64,000 nucleotides of DNA from Talinum fruticosum (lineage: Eukaryota; Streptophyta; Magnoliopsida; Caryophyllales; Talinaceae), in the NCBI GenBank assembly GCA_021018815.1, contig JAITYX010000047.1, forward strand, positions 2,170,001 to 2,234,000, read 5' to 3'. Numbering within the stretch: position 1 is the first letter of the stretch; every line of letters starts with the position of its first letter. The notes under the pieces were generated by a model that saw only the letters and a program-made list of their open reading frames with translations, was not told the DNA's origin and ran no database searches. This document shows, one piece after another, positions 24,363 through 34,520 of this stretch. Both the position numbers and the translations under genes were made by a program.

Positions 24363-25606
24363 TCAGTACTTCTGCATAGCCACAACCTTAGCCCAAGCTG
24401 GCCTAGCCAAGATATCCTTGCACCAAGCATGGACGTGGGGCCGTTCCTCGAAGACCCTCTTCACTCGGGTGCCAACCAAGTAGTGCAGCGCGGGCAAGTG
24501 GTGAAGATCTACCAAAGTGAAACTCTCGCCAGCTAGGTACTTAGACTGAGCCAATCGGGCCTCATAGACATCGAGGACCTTCCCCAGTTTGGCCTCGTTC
24601 TCCTCCACCACGACCGTGTCTGCCTCCAAGTGGAACATCTTCTTGAAGAAGAGCTCCCACGCTAGCTTGCTCACCACCGGCTCGTATTGGTGGGCCTCAA
24701 TCTCAGCCCACATGGAAAGGGTTGCCATCTGGTTCCCTCCCTTTAATAGAAGTTGCGTTCCTTTGGTCTCGTGTTCATACGCGATGTATTTTGTTATTGC
24801 CCTTGATTCTGTAGATCAACACAGGGGAAGTAAAAAGGAATTTCATTAGAATTGATTTGTGTGATAAATGATTTTGTTGTGTTGGTTAACAAGGAACTCA
24901 CCAATGAGTTTGAGATCTCCGACTTCAAGAACTGGTACTTGACCAAATGGCTGCAATCAAAAGAACAAAGATGAATAACTTCTGAATTCGTATATGAATG
25001 GAAAATTTTAGACTGGACCTAGAGTGCTGCTTGTGGTATATATACTAGCTAGAAGGACATACTTTATTAGTTAAGTGAGAATAAAACTTGACATCTTAAC
25101 AATTTTTCTGAAAGTCAATAGGTATATATTAATAGAGAATTTCTGAAATAAAAAACCCATAATATAAACTAAGTGTATAGTAAACTAGTATCAATTATAA
25201 ACAGGAGAAATAAAGTTGAAATGTACATTGTCCCTCAATCTTACAGTATAGTTAGAAATTTAAAATAACTAAATATTTTTTAAAATTTTAAAATATATTA
25301 TTTGAAATTGTTTTAAATTTACGTTTTAGAATATGGATAAGAAATGTGTTCAGATAAGTTGTTTGACTCCAATTAAATAAGAGATTATCAAAGACCCGAA
25401 AGGGGAAAAAAATAGTTATTTTGAAATGCATGGGTTGATATAAAGCAATAAAAGCTTACGTTGAGAGAAAGAAAAGGCTCTTGCTTGTGAGCGCCGGAGG
25501 CCATGTCGACTGGAACAAACTCGAAATCGACCTCCTTCTCATAAGCAGCTGCCAGAGCTCTCATGGTGGCCGTGGAGAATGGGCTTCCATGGATCTTCGT
25601 CGCCAT
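24363..25606 (-). CDS. GSTF: Phi-class glutathione S-transferase, copy 2
   Basis: Predicted cytosolic glutathione transferase of 213 residues. Exons on the minus strand are 25606-25460, 24950-24902 and 24808-24363, with GT-AG introns and intact frame. The thioredoxin-like domain has Ser11 in GSPFSTATMRAL as the catalytic serine, FGQVPVLE with the cis-proline, and Glu66-Ser67 in ESRAI for glutathione; the helical C-terminal domain contains NQMATLSMWAEIEAHQYEP and LAGESFTLVDLHHL and ends AMQKY. The start is fixed by homology among the three copies and lies 118 bp after a TATA box. A poly(A) signal, inverted, is at 24240-24245. The protein equals copy 3 except Met35 (Ile in copy 3). It is transcribed away from copy 3, with 1.06 kb between start codons. 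The glutathione transferase fold and class are secure; the substrate is not known. Confidence 0.95.
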
Positions 25607-25723
25607 GTCTAACAAGAGATCGTAAGAGAGAGAAATAAACAAATAAGAGGAGTCTGAGCAGAATGTGTAGCAGGCAAGAAGTGAAGTAATAATGGATGGA
25701 TTTTGGGAGAGGCAATGTAGGGG

Positions 25724-25790
25724 TTTTTATAGGGGAAGAGTTATAGTTGACGTGTGTGTGTATCAGGTCCAACTGTCTAGAAAACTAGAC
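25724..25790 (-). promoter_or_regulatory. GSTF copy 2 core promoter
   Basis: TATA box (TTTTTATA on the plus strand, 25724-25731) and the 16-bp palindrome GTCTAGAAAACTAGAC at 25775-25790. ACGTCA-type sequence (inverted TGACG core) lies between them at about 25749; TGACG cores are the half-sites of as-1 elements common in GST promoters. Confidence 0.6.
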
Positions 25791-25876
25791 TTTTTTTAAT
25801 TTAATTTATCTAATTTTCGACTTTCTTATACTTTTCACAACGCGGAGAAAGCTATATATCAATGAGAATGAGCATG

Positions 25877-25895
25877 TTGACTTTTGACTTTTGAC
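25877..25895 (+). promoter_or_regulatory. Three W-box cores at 7-bp spacing, copy 2 promoter
   Basis: TTGAC at 25877, 25884 and 25891, in the pattern TTGACTT TTGACTT TTGACCC. W-boxes (TTGACY) bind WRKY factors, which drive stress-induced genes. It lies about 270 bp upstream of the copy 2 start codon. Confidence 0.5.
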
Positions 25896-25929
25896 CCAAT
25901 CACGAGGGAGGGAGTACGTGGACTTGGAA

Positions 25930-26036
25930 TGTGAGGCATGTAATGATGTAGCACCTCTATCATTGTTCAATATAAGGCTACATGATCATAAGACCTATGA
26001 GATTTGGACTTGGAGTATTTGTTTGAATAGTATAAA

Positions 26037-26090
<54 letters not shown>

Positions 26091-26343
26091 CATCATCATT
26101 ATTATTATTTTATATAGATATATTCAAGAGTGATTTATTGAAAGATCGACACTTGACACATATTTATCACTTAAATTTATTTTTTAATATAATTTGACTT
26201 AAAAGCATTAATTCATGATATTAAGTGGTTGTCATAAAGTAGAAGTAGATAAAAAACTTAACAAACAACAATAAATATTTTCAATGAGTCCTTATATTGT
26301 CATTTTCTCCCTTATTTGATACCCTATTATAATCAATAAATAT
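25930..26343. other. Unique 414-bp spacer between the palindrome arms
   Basis: Not shared between the arms. Contains (TA)n at 26041-26087 followed by TATCATCATCATTATTATTA. Both GSTF promoters face it. Confidence 0.8.
26041..26087. repeat. (TA)n microsatellite at the palindrome centre
   Basis: About 23 TA units close to the middle of the inverted duplication, followed by short ATC/ATT repeats. Such a self-complementary tract could extrude as a cruciform. Confidence 0.9.
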
Positions 26344-26377
26344 TTCCAAGTCCACGTACTCCCTCCCTCGTGATTGG

Positions 26378-26396
26378 GTCAAAAGTCAAAAGTCAA
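26378..26396 (-). promoter_or_regulatory. Three W-box cores at 7-bp spacing, copy 3 promoter
   Basis: GTCAA (inverted TTGAC) at 26378, 26385 and 26392, the mirror image of the copy 2 cluster. Confidence 0.5.
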
Positions 26397-26482
26397 CATG
26401 CTCATTCTCATTGATATATAGCTTTCTCCGCGTTGTGAAAAGTATAAGAAAGTCGAAAATTAGATAAATTAAATTAAAAAAA

Positions 26483-26549
26483 GTCTAGTTTTCTAGACAG
26501 TTGGACCTGATACACACACACGTCAACTATAACTCTTCCCCTATAAAAA
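26483..26549 (+). promoter_or_regulatory. GSTF copy 3 core promoter
   Basis: GTCTAGTTTTCTAGAC at 26483-26498, an inverted TGACG core in CACGTCAAC near 26521, and TATAAAAA at 26542-26549, 118 bp before the start codon. Mirrors copy 2 exactly. Confidence 0.65.
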
Positions 26550-26666
26550 CCCCTACATTGCCTCTCCCAAAATCCATCCATTATTACTTCACTTCTTGCC
26601 TGCTACACATTCTGCTCAGACTCCTCTTATTTGTTTATTTCTCTCTCTTACGATCTCTTGTTAGAC

Positions 26667-27910
26667 ATGGCGACGAAGATCCATGGAAGCCCATTCTCCA
26701 CGGCCACCATGAGAGCTCTGGCAGCTGCTTATGAGAAGGAGGTCGATTTCGAGTTTGTTCCAGTCGACATAGCCTCCGGCGCTCACAAGCAAGAGCCTTT
26801 TCTTTCTCTCAACGTAAGCTTTTATTGCTTTATATCAACCCATGCATTTCAAAATAACTATTTTTTTCCCCTTTCGGGTCTTTGATAATCTCTTATTTAA
26901 TTGGAGTCAAACAACTTATCTGAACACATTTCTTATCCATATTCTAAAACGTAAATTTAAAACAATTTCAAATAATATATTTTAAAATTTTAAAAAATAT
27001 TTAGTTATTTTAAATTTCTAACTATACTGTAAGATTGAGGGACAATGTACATTTCAACTTTATTTCTCCTGTTTATAATTGATACTAGTTTACTATACAC
27101 TTAGTTTATATTATGGGTTTTTTATTTCAGAAATTCTCTATTAATATATACCTATTGACTTTCAGAAAAATTGTTAAGATGTCAAGTTTTATTCTCACTT
27201 AACTAATAAAGTATGTCCTTCTAGCTAGTATATATACCACAAGCAGCACTCTAGGTCCAGTCTAAAATTTTCCATTCATATACGAATTCAGAAGTTATTC
27301 ATCTTTGTTCTTTTGATTGCAGCCATTTGGTCAAGTACCAGTTCTTGAAGTCGGAGATCTCAAACTCATTGGTGAGTTCCTTGTTAACCAACACAACAAA
27401 ATCATTTATCACACAAATCAATTCTAATGAAATTCCTTTTTACTTCCCCTGTGTTGATCTACAGAATCAAGGGCAATAACAAAATACATCGCGTATGAAC
27501 ACGAGACCAAAGGAACGCAACTTCTATTAAAGGGAGGGAACCAGATGGCAACCCTTTCCATGTGGGCTGAGATTGAGGCCCACCAATACGAGCCGGTGGT
27601 GAGCAAGCTAGCGTGGGAGCTCTTCTTCAAGAAGATGTTCCACTTGGAGGCAGACACGGTCGTGGTGGAGGAGAACGAGGCCAAACTGGGGAAGGTCCTC
27701 GATGTCTATGAGGCCCGATTGGCTCAGTCTAAGTACCTAGCTGGCGAGAGTTTCACTTTGGTAGATCTTCACCACTTGCCCGCGCTGCACTACTTGGTTG
27801 GCACCCGAGTGAAGAGGGTCTTCGAGGAACGGCCCCACGTCCATGCTTGGTGCAAGGATATCTTGGCTAGGCCAGCTTGGGCTAAGGTTGTGGCTATGCA
27901 GAAGTACTGA
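26667..27910 (+). CDS. GSTF: Phi-class glutathione S-transferase, copy 3
   Basis: Predicted 213-residue cytosolic glutathione transferase. Exons are 26667-26813, 27323-27371 and 27465-27910, all with GT-AG borders, in phases 0 and 1. The catalytic Ser11, the FGQVPVLE cis-proline loop (residues 51-58), Glu66-Ser67 of ESRAI and the complete helical domain are present; length is normal for the phi class. Compared with copy 2 the only protein change is Met35 to Ile, at the end of the second beta strand, unlikely to abolish activity. A poly(A) signal AATAAA is at 28028-28033. Intact frame, TATA box and W-boxes suggest expression, but transcripts of copies 2 and 3 would be nearly indistinguishable. 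Exon 3 of this copy shows the GGGAGGG that copy 1 has lost a base from. Confidence 0.95.
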
Positions 27911-28341
27911 GATTCTCAGGGGGTTCGCTTGCTAGTTTGATCTAATAATTGAGCATTTGTTTTTGAGTTTCTGATCTGTTTACTATGTTTTTGTTGCTGA
28001 ATTGATTTGAGATTTGTTGTATTTATCAATAAAGCATAAGTCCTATTTTCAATTTGAATGATAAAATAATGTGTTTTTAGTCATGTAATATTTTTGGGCT
28101 AAGCTCTTCACGATCAAATCACTGATCACATTCTGTTTAGGGTGAGCGAAAAATTGAACTGAAAACCATGAAACTAAACTGAAAAGACATTACTTGGCTC
28201 GTTCAGTTTCTTAAAAAAAAAATTAGGTAGTTAATTCAACTTAATATTTCTCTCTCAATTATTGGTTTCAGTTTAAATCATTTTGAAAGTCCATTAGCTA
28301 GTGACCATTATGCATAAGATGAAAAAGCATTACACATGTAA

Positions 28342-28718
28342 TTCAACAAAGGACCTTTTGATAGTCATTTTTGGGTAGTGAGGTTGCCTGCTCATGCTGC
28401 CAGTCTTTACAAGGGCTGGGCTATTCTCTATGTTTATGTTGTATCCAGTAGGGATCTTTTGTGGCCGATATGTTGGGCCTGTTTTCGGTTTGAGACTTTT
28501 GTGGGAGGTATCCACTCGAGTGAAAGTATGACGTGTACTTGGTTTACGTTTCTTTATATCATTCAAACTGGACTTAATGGTTTTATATTTCTACCTTTGT
28601 TCCTTGTTGGCTGCAACTGGTTGAAAGATGACTTGCACTTCAAATCCTATAATAAGGATTCTATTGCTGACATATATTCTGCATGTTACTCACTTTATCT
28701 ATGGTGATGAGTATGTCC
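28342..28718 (+). repeat. 570-bp repeat family, copy 3 (partial, inverted)
   Basis: Matches the reverse complement of the right parts of 21567-22138 and 23362-23932. It begins at TTCAACAA, the same junction with GSTF flanking DNA as in the left arm, so this insertion predates the inverted duplication. Confidence 0.65.
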
Positions 28719-28990
28719 TGGTTGAATATGTAAACAAATTGGTTTTATTTGATATTGCTAAACTTCTAGATAAACCTATTGAGGTCGATTTTGTTATTGA
28801 TTCTGTTATCAAAGCTACGTATGCCCGTGTTTGTGTTGAACTTTCTTTGGATAAACCTCTTCCCCAAAACATTTGAGTGGTTAATACTTGGCAAATGATC
28901 CAATATGAACATGTGACTTACTCTACTTTAATTGTGGTCTAATTGGCCATATCTGAATTGCCCAACTAGTAATTCCCATGTTATCAAGAA
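28719..28990 (+). pseudogene. LINE ORF1 fragment (DUF4283 end and zinc knuckle)
   Basis: Reads LVEYVNKLVLFDIAKLLDKP, then IKATYARVCVELSLDKPLPQ, then a frame break and TWQMIQYEHVTYSTL with a decayed CxxxGHI knuckle near 28940. This is the usual ORF1 order of plant L1 elements (nucleic-acid-binding DUF4283 region followed by CCHC). One stop at 28874 and knuckle loss make it inactive. No endonuclease follows. Confidence 0.6.
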
Positions 28991-29314
28991 TCCCCTTCTA
29001 TAACTCACTTTTTATGGAACTACGACGGTTGATAAAGTCATTGATTCAGGGAGTACTCAATCTTTTCATTCACAGATCGACCCAAATAATTATTGGTATG
29101 TTAAAAAGTTGTTATTTTCATAGTTAAATGAAATATACTAAAATAAAAGGATGGTAAAAAAAGTTTAAAAATTAATCATAAAAAGGGCACCTTTTATGGA
29201 CCCGAATAATTAAAAAATCAATAATGCAAAAAGAAATGCCAACAAAAACAAGATTGTATTGCTGGACAAGAAAACAAGAAGATTGAAAGGACATATATGC
29301 CCCCAAAAGGTGCT
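28991..29314. other. Intergenic DNA, no feature seen
   Basis: AT-rich, no coding or repeat feature I can support. Confidence 0.4.
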
Positions 29315-29409
29315 CCATTTTCGTTTAACCCTTCTCTCTCTCCGTTTTCATTTAACCCTTCTCTCTCTCCATTTTCATTTAAACCCTTACTCTGTCCATT
29401 TTCGTTTTT
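29315..29409 (+). repeat. 27-bp tandem repeat, about 3.5 units
   Basis: Units starting CCATTTTCGTTTAACCC at 29315, 29342, 29369 and 29396, ending CTTCTCTCTCT. The unit is nine codons long and the open frame 29297-29482 reads PFSFNPSLS three times, but without other coding evidence I treat it as a minisatellite. Confidence 0.7.
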
Positions 29410-31399
29410 GCGGCAATACGGTTGTCCGGTTAATCGTCATCTGCCATTACCAAGGTTTGATCTTTATCTCTTTTTTAAATAGAAAATGTTGATTAGTACT
29501 CGATAATGGGTTGGAGGAACTAATTTTGAGTTGATAAAAATGTATCATGTAATATAGCTATTTGATATCTCTTACTTGTGCAATGTGATATAGTAGTAGC
29601 TATAGTAGTATAGCTTTGTAGCAGATTCGTATAGTTAAGCCACTTTCACACTTCCTCTGCCTAGGCTTCACAATAGTAATTACTAATGGCATTTTAGGGC
29701 TCTTGCCTATTTACCATAGCTTTTTAATTGTAAAAGCCTTCTAATTTCATTCATTGTCTGTTTTTTAAGACTTTATTGCTCTTTTGATTCATATTTTTAC
29801 TCTTATAACTTATTTTGTCATTGCAATTGTCATAACCTAAGATTATTCAAATGTCTAATATGAAAGAACGAGTGTCATAACGTTTGGTTTCTTTTCAATC
29901 CTAACAAATGTTTTTATTAGGATTTGTGCAATAGATAATTAGTTGTCCTATTTAAATTTTTACCGTAATTTTTTCTTATTATTCGATTGTGGTATAATCT
30001 TTTAGTTATTCAATGGTGATTCTTATTTTTATGTTATTTTGTGTGTTTCAGGTTGTATTGTATTCTTTTGCTCATATCTTCTTATAATGTCTCCAAAAGG
30101 AAAATGTGTATCATGTTCATCATAGAAATGTTCAAGAAATGTTTCCCCAAAGAAACGATCACACAAATCCTCCGAGGTAGTATAGTACAATACAAATGAT
30201 TCAACTTAGTTATCTATTAGTTTCCAAGATGTGTGATTGAAAGCATTGTATTGTAACCCAATCAAAAAGCTTATAAGTATTTTAATCCAATTAACCAAAT
30301 TTTTAAAACCATGTCAATTACCAAAAATACGTTATATATTATGTAATATATTATATATTATATATTATTTATTATTTATTATAATAGAAATCAATAGTTA
30401 AATGATACATATTGTAATTTAAACTTTCTACATGTTTTTGCCTTTATAATTTTAGAATTGACAACATTAAATGATATATTTTAACTAGGATTATAATAGC
30501 CTTGGATTCTAAGGGCCTGCCCATACAAAAAAAAAAATTCAAGTATCATATTATAAAGAGAACCAAATTGGATACAGTTAGCAAAGCATTAGAGGTAATT
30601 AGTGTGTTAGTAGGAAATGATTGACTCCTAGTCTACCATCTTTCATGGGTTTCTTCATGGAATTCTGTTGGTGATTTTCGGTTTTAACTTACCTTAATAT
30701 TTAAGATTTGTAAGATGTTCTAATGCATCCGGATATCCAGGTTTTGAAGAATCCATTTATTTTAAACTAAAAGCTAGATGATTAGGAAAATTACTACTCA
30801 ACAATCGAAACGATTTGGGTTAGGCTAGATGTATGAGGAGAAACTAGACTCCCTAAATAATTTATAAAATAAAATAATTAATATAATCGCCACTCAATCT
30901 AATTTAATTCATTTTAACCTGATTTATAAAATTCTGAAATCTAAATAAGAGGTTTATCCCCACTTTCTAAAATCAATCTTCAAGACCTTAAAATCATTTT
31001 CATCTTCAAAAACTAAAAAAAAAAAAAAGAAAATTTTGACACATTGCCAATTCATGAGGAAGCTTGATTCCGGCCTACATAACCCTACTATTTCACACGA
31101 GTGCTCCTAGTATCACGCATCATTGTATATAAAAATAATCCATTCATGTCATACCCACGGTAAGAAATGACATCTAACTCTGGTCCTTTAGCCAACCTTA
31201 TTAAAGTTTGTGAGATATCTTCTCATGATTAATTGGATAGTGATTCTCTTTCTAAACCAATTAACAAATGGGCGATTATTTAAGCTAGTATCCACGTCGC
31301 ATTTTATCCTCGGTGTCATTTCCTTTTGAGAGACTTACACTTCATCACTATTTTGAAAAACATAAAGTGGTTCTTGATCCCTTATTTCATGAATTATTA
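29410..31399. other. AT-rich intergenic DNA
   Basis: No gene seen. A TA/ATT-rich patch lies at 30335-30385. The remainder carries no recognisable domain or terminal repeat. Confidence 0.4.
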
Positions 31400-33130
31400 T
31401 TTGCACTTTTGGCCTTAGTTTCCCTTCATAACAAGCTTCCCCATATATTGATGTTTAGGAAGGTCGTAACTTGCATTTGGGGGTAGTATTCATAGCAGAA
31501 CTTGACAAACTCCTCAGCTATGTAACCTTAAACAATATACCCTTATGGTTGATACCAATTTCTTACATACCTTTTGAGAATTTTCATAAACTGTTCAAAT
31601 GGATAAATCCATTGATAACAAAAATTCAGACCACATAATCGCACATTTCTTACCAAATGGACCACTAGTTGCACCATGATATCGGAAAAAGAAGGTGGGA
31701 AGTACATCTCAAGCTAGCACAATGCAATGACAACACCACTCTCAAGATGATCCAATTTCTCCAAATCAACGACTTTGCTACAAACAACATTGAAGAAGAA
31801 GCAAAGTCTTATAATATACTTGTCTCACATGTTTCGACAACATCAATCTAATAGCAATCGATAACAATTGTTGTATCAAAGTATGACAATCATGAGATTT
31901 TAACCAACTAGTTTATAATCGGACATCAAAACGAGTCTACTAATGTTAGAAAAATATCCTTTCGGCACTCTTACTTTCTTTAAGCTCTCACACAAACGTT
32001 TTTTTTTTTTCACTTTTACTCAATGTGTAAGACCCTTGAGGCAAAAACATTTTCTTCCCTTTTGGTTGTGGTGCTAATTCCTCACATATTCCCATTTCAT
32101 ATAAATTGAGTCTTACTTTCTCTCCATACTTGGTCTTCCATGATATGTTCAAAAGAGTGCCAATAAGACTTTCACATATGTATTTTTTCCTATATGCATC
32201 GCATTTAGACTATGTCTCACATACAACTCTTTCCAATATGAAAGATCAAGAAATATTGATTTTTTTTTCCACGCTCCTTTCAGATTGACGTTGGTGTAGC
32301 TTGCCTAACTCTATATCAATATCCTTCACTTGTTCATAACTTTTTTTAAGCTCTCACTCAAACGTTTTTTTTTTTAAGCTCGGCTTTCTTGAAGCTCTCA
32401 CACAAACATTTTTGTCACTTCTACTTAACGTGTGAGAAACCGAAGACAAAAACGTTTTCTTCCCCTTTGGTAGTGGTGCCAATTCCTCACAGATTCCCAT
32501 CGTATGCAAATCGAGTTTTTCTTTTTCTCCATCCTTGGTCTTCTCCGGTATGTTCAAAAGAAAGCTAATGAGACCTTTAAGGATGTTAATTCTACATGCA
32601 TCACATCAAGATTATGTCTCACATAAAACTCTTTCCAATATAGAAGATAAAAAAATATTTCTCTTTTTCCACACACTCCTTTTGTATTGACATTGGTATG
32701 ACTAGCCGAAATCTACATCAATATCCTTCACTTGTTAACAAATTTGTCATCATGTTAACGGAGTTGGAGCATAATCCATCTCGGGCTTACCATTGAGGGC
32801 CTTCTTTTTCTTACGATAATGATGAGACAAAGGAAGAAACTTTCAGAATCCAACATAGGTCGTCTTCTTCCCATGCTAAGTCGACAAGAACAAGTACCCT
32901 CTTCATAAATGGGGCTTGCTTTATGGCCTTTGACAATGTAGCAGGACAAGTTTCGGTATGTAGGGAAGTCATTTATCATGGTAAAGATCACACTGAACAA
33001 CCTAAATTGCTCTTGACAAGTATGCATCAAAAACCAAAACACCTTCATCCCATAAAAATAAGTACAAAATACGCAAATAAGCATGCCCCAAACTATATGA
33101 AAATAGTAAGGGGTTATGTGATTCACTTTT
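31400..33130 (-). pseudogene. CACTA (En/Spm) TNP2-type transposase remnant
   Basis: On the minus strand, several blocks of a plant CACTA transposase occur in order. At 33080-32870: WGMLICVFCTYFY-like sequence, FSVIFTMINDFPTYRNLSCY and VKGHKASPIYEEGTC. At 32557-32400: NIPEKTKDGEKEKLDLHTMG then ICEELAPLPKGKKTFL. At 31705-31560: LEMYFPPSFSDIMVQLVVHL then WIYPFEQFMKILK, with the following part decaying towards 31400. Stops and frame breaks are frequent. No CACTA terminal repeats were found in the window. An internal stretch is duplicated in tandem. Confidence 0.75.
31975..32745. repeat. Tandem duplication inside the CACTA remnant
   Basis: Two diverged copies of roughly 370 bp: 31975-32345 and 32385-32745. 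Both contain CTCACACAAACRTTTTT, then TTTTCTTCCC...TTTGGT, then GGTCTTC...ATGTTCAAAAGA, and end ATCAATATCCTTCACTTGTT. The second copy preserves the coding sense better. Confidence 0.65.
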
Positions 33131-34127
33131 TTTTTCTGCTCATTCTAAATTTTGAATTTTTATTTATTTATTAAATTTTTTTTATCCGAGACCACAAATA
33201 TACTCAAAAATATATAACTAAATAATTCAAGTATGAGTTAAAGTACACATTTCCTCCACTAGTTTATATATATAAATTCATATCCATGGTATTAAATTTT
33301 TTCATTGATAAACTCAACCCAAATATAGTATAGTAAGAATTAGAAATTATCACTATATCTCTTAATTTCATTTCTAGTTTCATTCAATTTTAATTTTATT
33401 GGACCAAATACCGCCTTTAAGTATACGATTAACCAGAAACCCTAAACTCTATACCCTAAATACCAAAGCATAAACTAGAAATCCAAAACCTTAAACCCTA
33501 AAATTATTTCTCAAAATCTTAAACATTTCAAGAATTTTCAACTTCACAATCACATAAAATCCACATCCTCATATATTCTTCCCGTTTTCCTAATATTCAC
33601 CCACAATCCAAATATCCATGAAATCATTTTCTTGCCCATGAATCACTACTATATTATGCTCATATTCAAATAACACCTCTTTGTATCACTACTACAGTAA
33701 TCTATGTTTCAACAATTGTCATGCAAAAAGGGTGCATGGCACTTTTGATAAGTAGATATGACGAATTAACTCATACTATATTATGCTATTTGGACCAGAC
33801 ATATAATTGAATTTGATAAAACATCGACCAAAATTTATGTTGACCCATTTTGGATTAGGTTGTCTTGAAATTTTCACATGATAATTGTTGAATTGATTGT
33901 ATATTCTTGACAAGCTTATTAGACAAATCCATTGCAGATTCACAAAAAACAAAAACTCAGTATGAGTTTAGAGACTCATCAGCCCCATCCCATATTGATT
34001 GAATATGAAGTTAATGTAATTACATGCATGACTGAATAATCTTTTTACCATATCTACTATAGAAATACATATCTATGGAGCAGCAAGAATATGCTTCTTA
34101 TGTTCGTTTCACTTAACCTTATAAATA
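33131..34127. other. AT-rich intergenic DNA
   Basis: No gene. Three CCCTAAA units at 33436-33504 are spaced irregularly within ordinary sequence. Confidence 0.4.
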
Positions 34128-34520
34128 CTCCATCCATCCTAAAATAGTTTTCTTTGTTTCCTTTTGTGGAAGTCCAAAGATAAAGTCTCTTCTTACTACT
34201 ATTGGTTTCTTCTAAAATCAATAAAACTAATGCATTAAATGTCGAGGAGGCTAGTGGCGTGATGGCCACTAGCTCTATCCTCCACCCATCCCACTCGGGT
34301 TCGAATCCAGGTGGAAGCAATATTCCTCATTTGTGAGGATATTGTGTGGTGGAGGTTAATGGACTTGACACTCCTCTATCCCTGGCCTATTAAGTCCGTT
34401 GAGACTTTCCATAAGATAGGGAGTCCAACAGGTGACCCGCTTACTAAAAAAAAACATTAAATAGCTCATCATTAACATTTTCATTCCTTGAACAAGACAT
34501 TTATTTGGGGACAAAAGAAG
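34128..34520. mobile_element. Stowaway-like MITE, split by a SINE
   Basis: Left end CTCCATCCATCCTAAAATAG after TA (34126-34127); right end, inverted, CTTCTTTTGTCCCCAAATAA before TA (34521-34522). This resembles the CTCCCTCCGTCCCAAAATA ends of Stowaway elements with their TA target duplication. Removing the SINE leaves about 170 bp, a normal Stowaway size. Confidence 0.55.
34241..34454 (+). mobile_element. tRNA-derived SINE with target-site duplication
   Basis: A 214-bp SINE. RNA polymerase III boxes: an A-box-like TAGTGGCGTGATGG at 34252-34265 and a perfect B box GGTTCGAATCC at 34298-34308. The tail is nine A (34446-34454). The 8-bp duplication CATTAAAT flanks it at 34233-34240 and 34455-34462. 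It is inserted in the Stowaway-like MITE. Confidence 0.85.

Larger units (their letters stand above)
23552..25929. repeat. Left arm of a 2.4-kb inverted duplication carrying GSTF copy 2
   Basis: The reverse complement of 26344-28718, with near-complete identity across flanks, exons and introns. The inner junction is TTGGAA at 25924-25929 and the outer junction GGACATACTC at 23552. Differences I noticed are one base in exon 1 and small indels near the outer end (23855-23890). Confidence 0.9.
26344..28718. repeat. Right arm of the 2.4-kb inverted duplication carrying GSTF copy 3
   Basis: Inverted copy of 23552-25929 (2375 against 2378 bp). Similarity ends at GTATGTCC (28718), where LINE ORF1-like coding sequence starts. 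The outer 377 bp (28342-28718) is the 570-bp repeat family. Confidence 0.9.

Noticed and set aside
33436..33504. CCCTAAA units resembling interstitial telomere DNA
   Set aside because: Only three units, irregularly spaced; common by chance in AT-rich plant DNA.
34252..34308. tRNA-like A and B boxes
   Set aside because: No cloverleaf or acceptor stem; poly(A) tail and target duplication show it is a SINE, not a tRNA gene.
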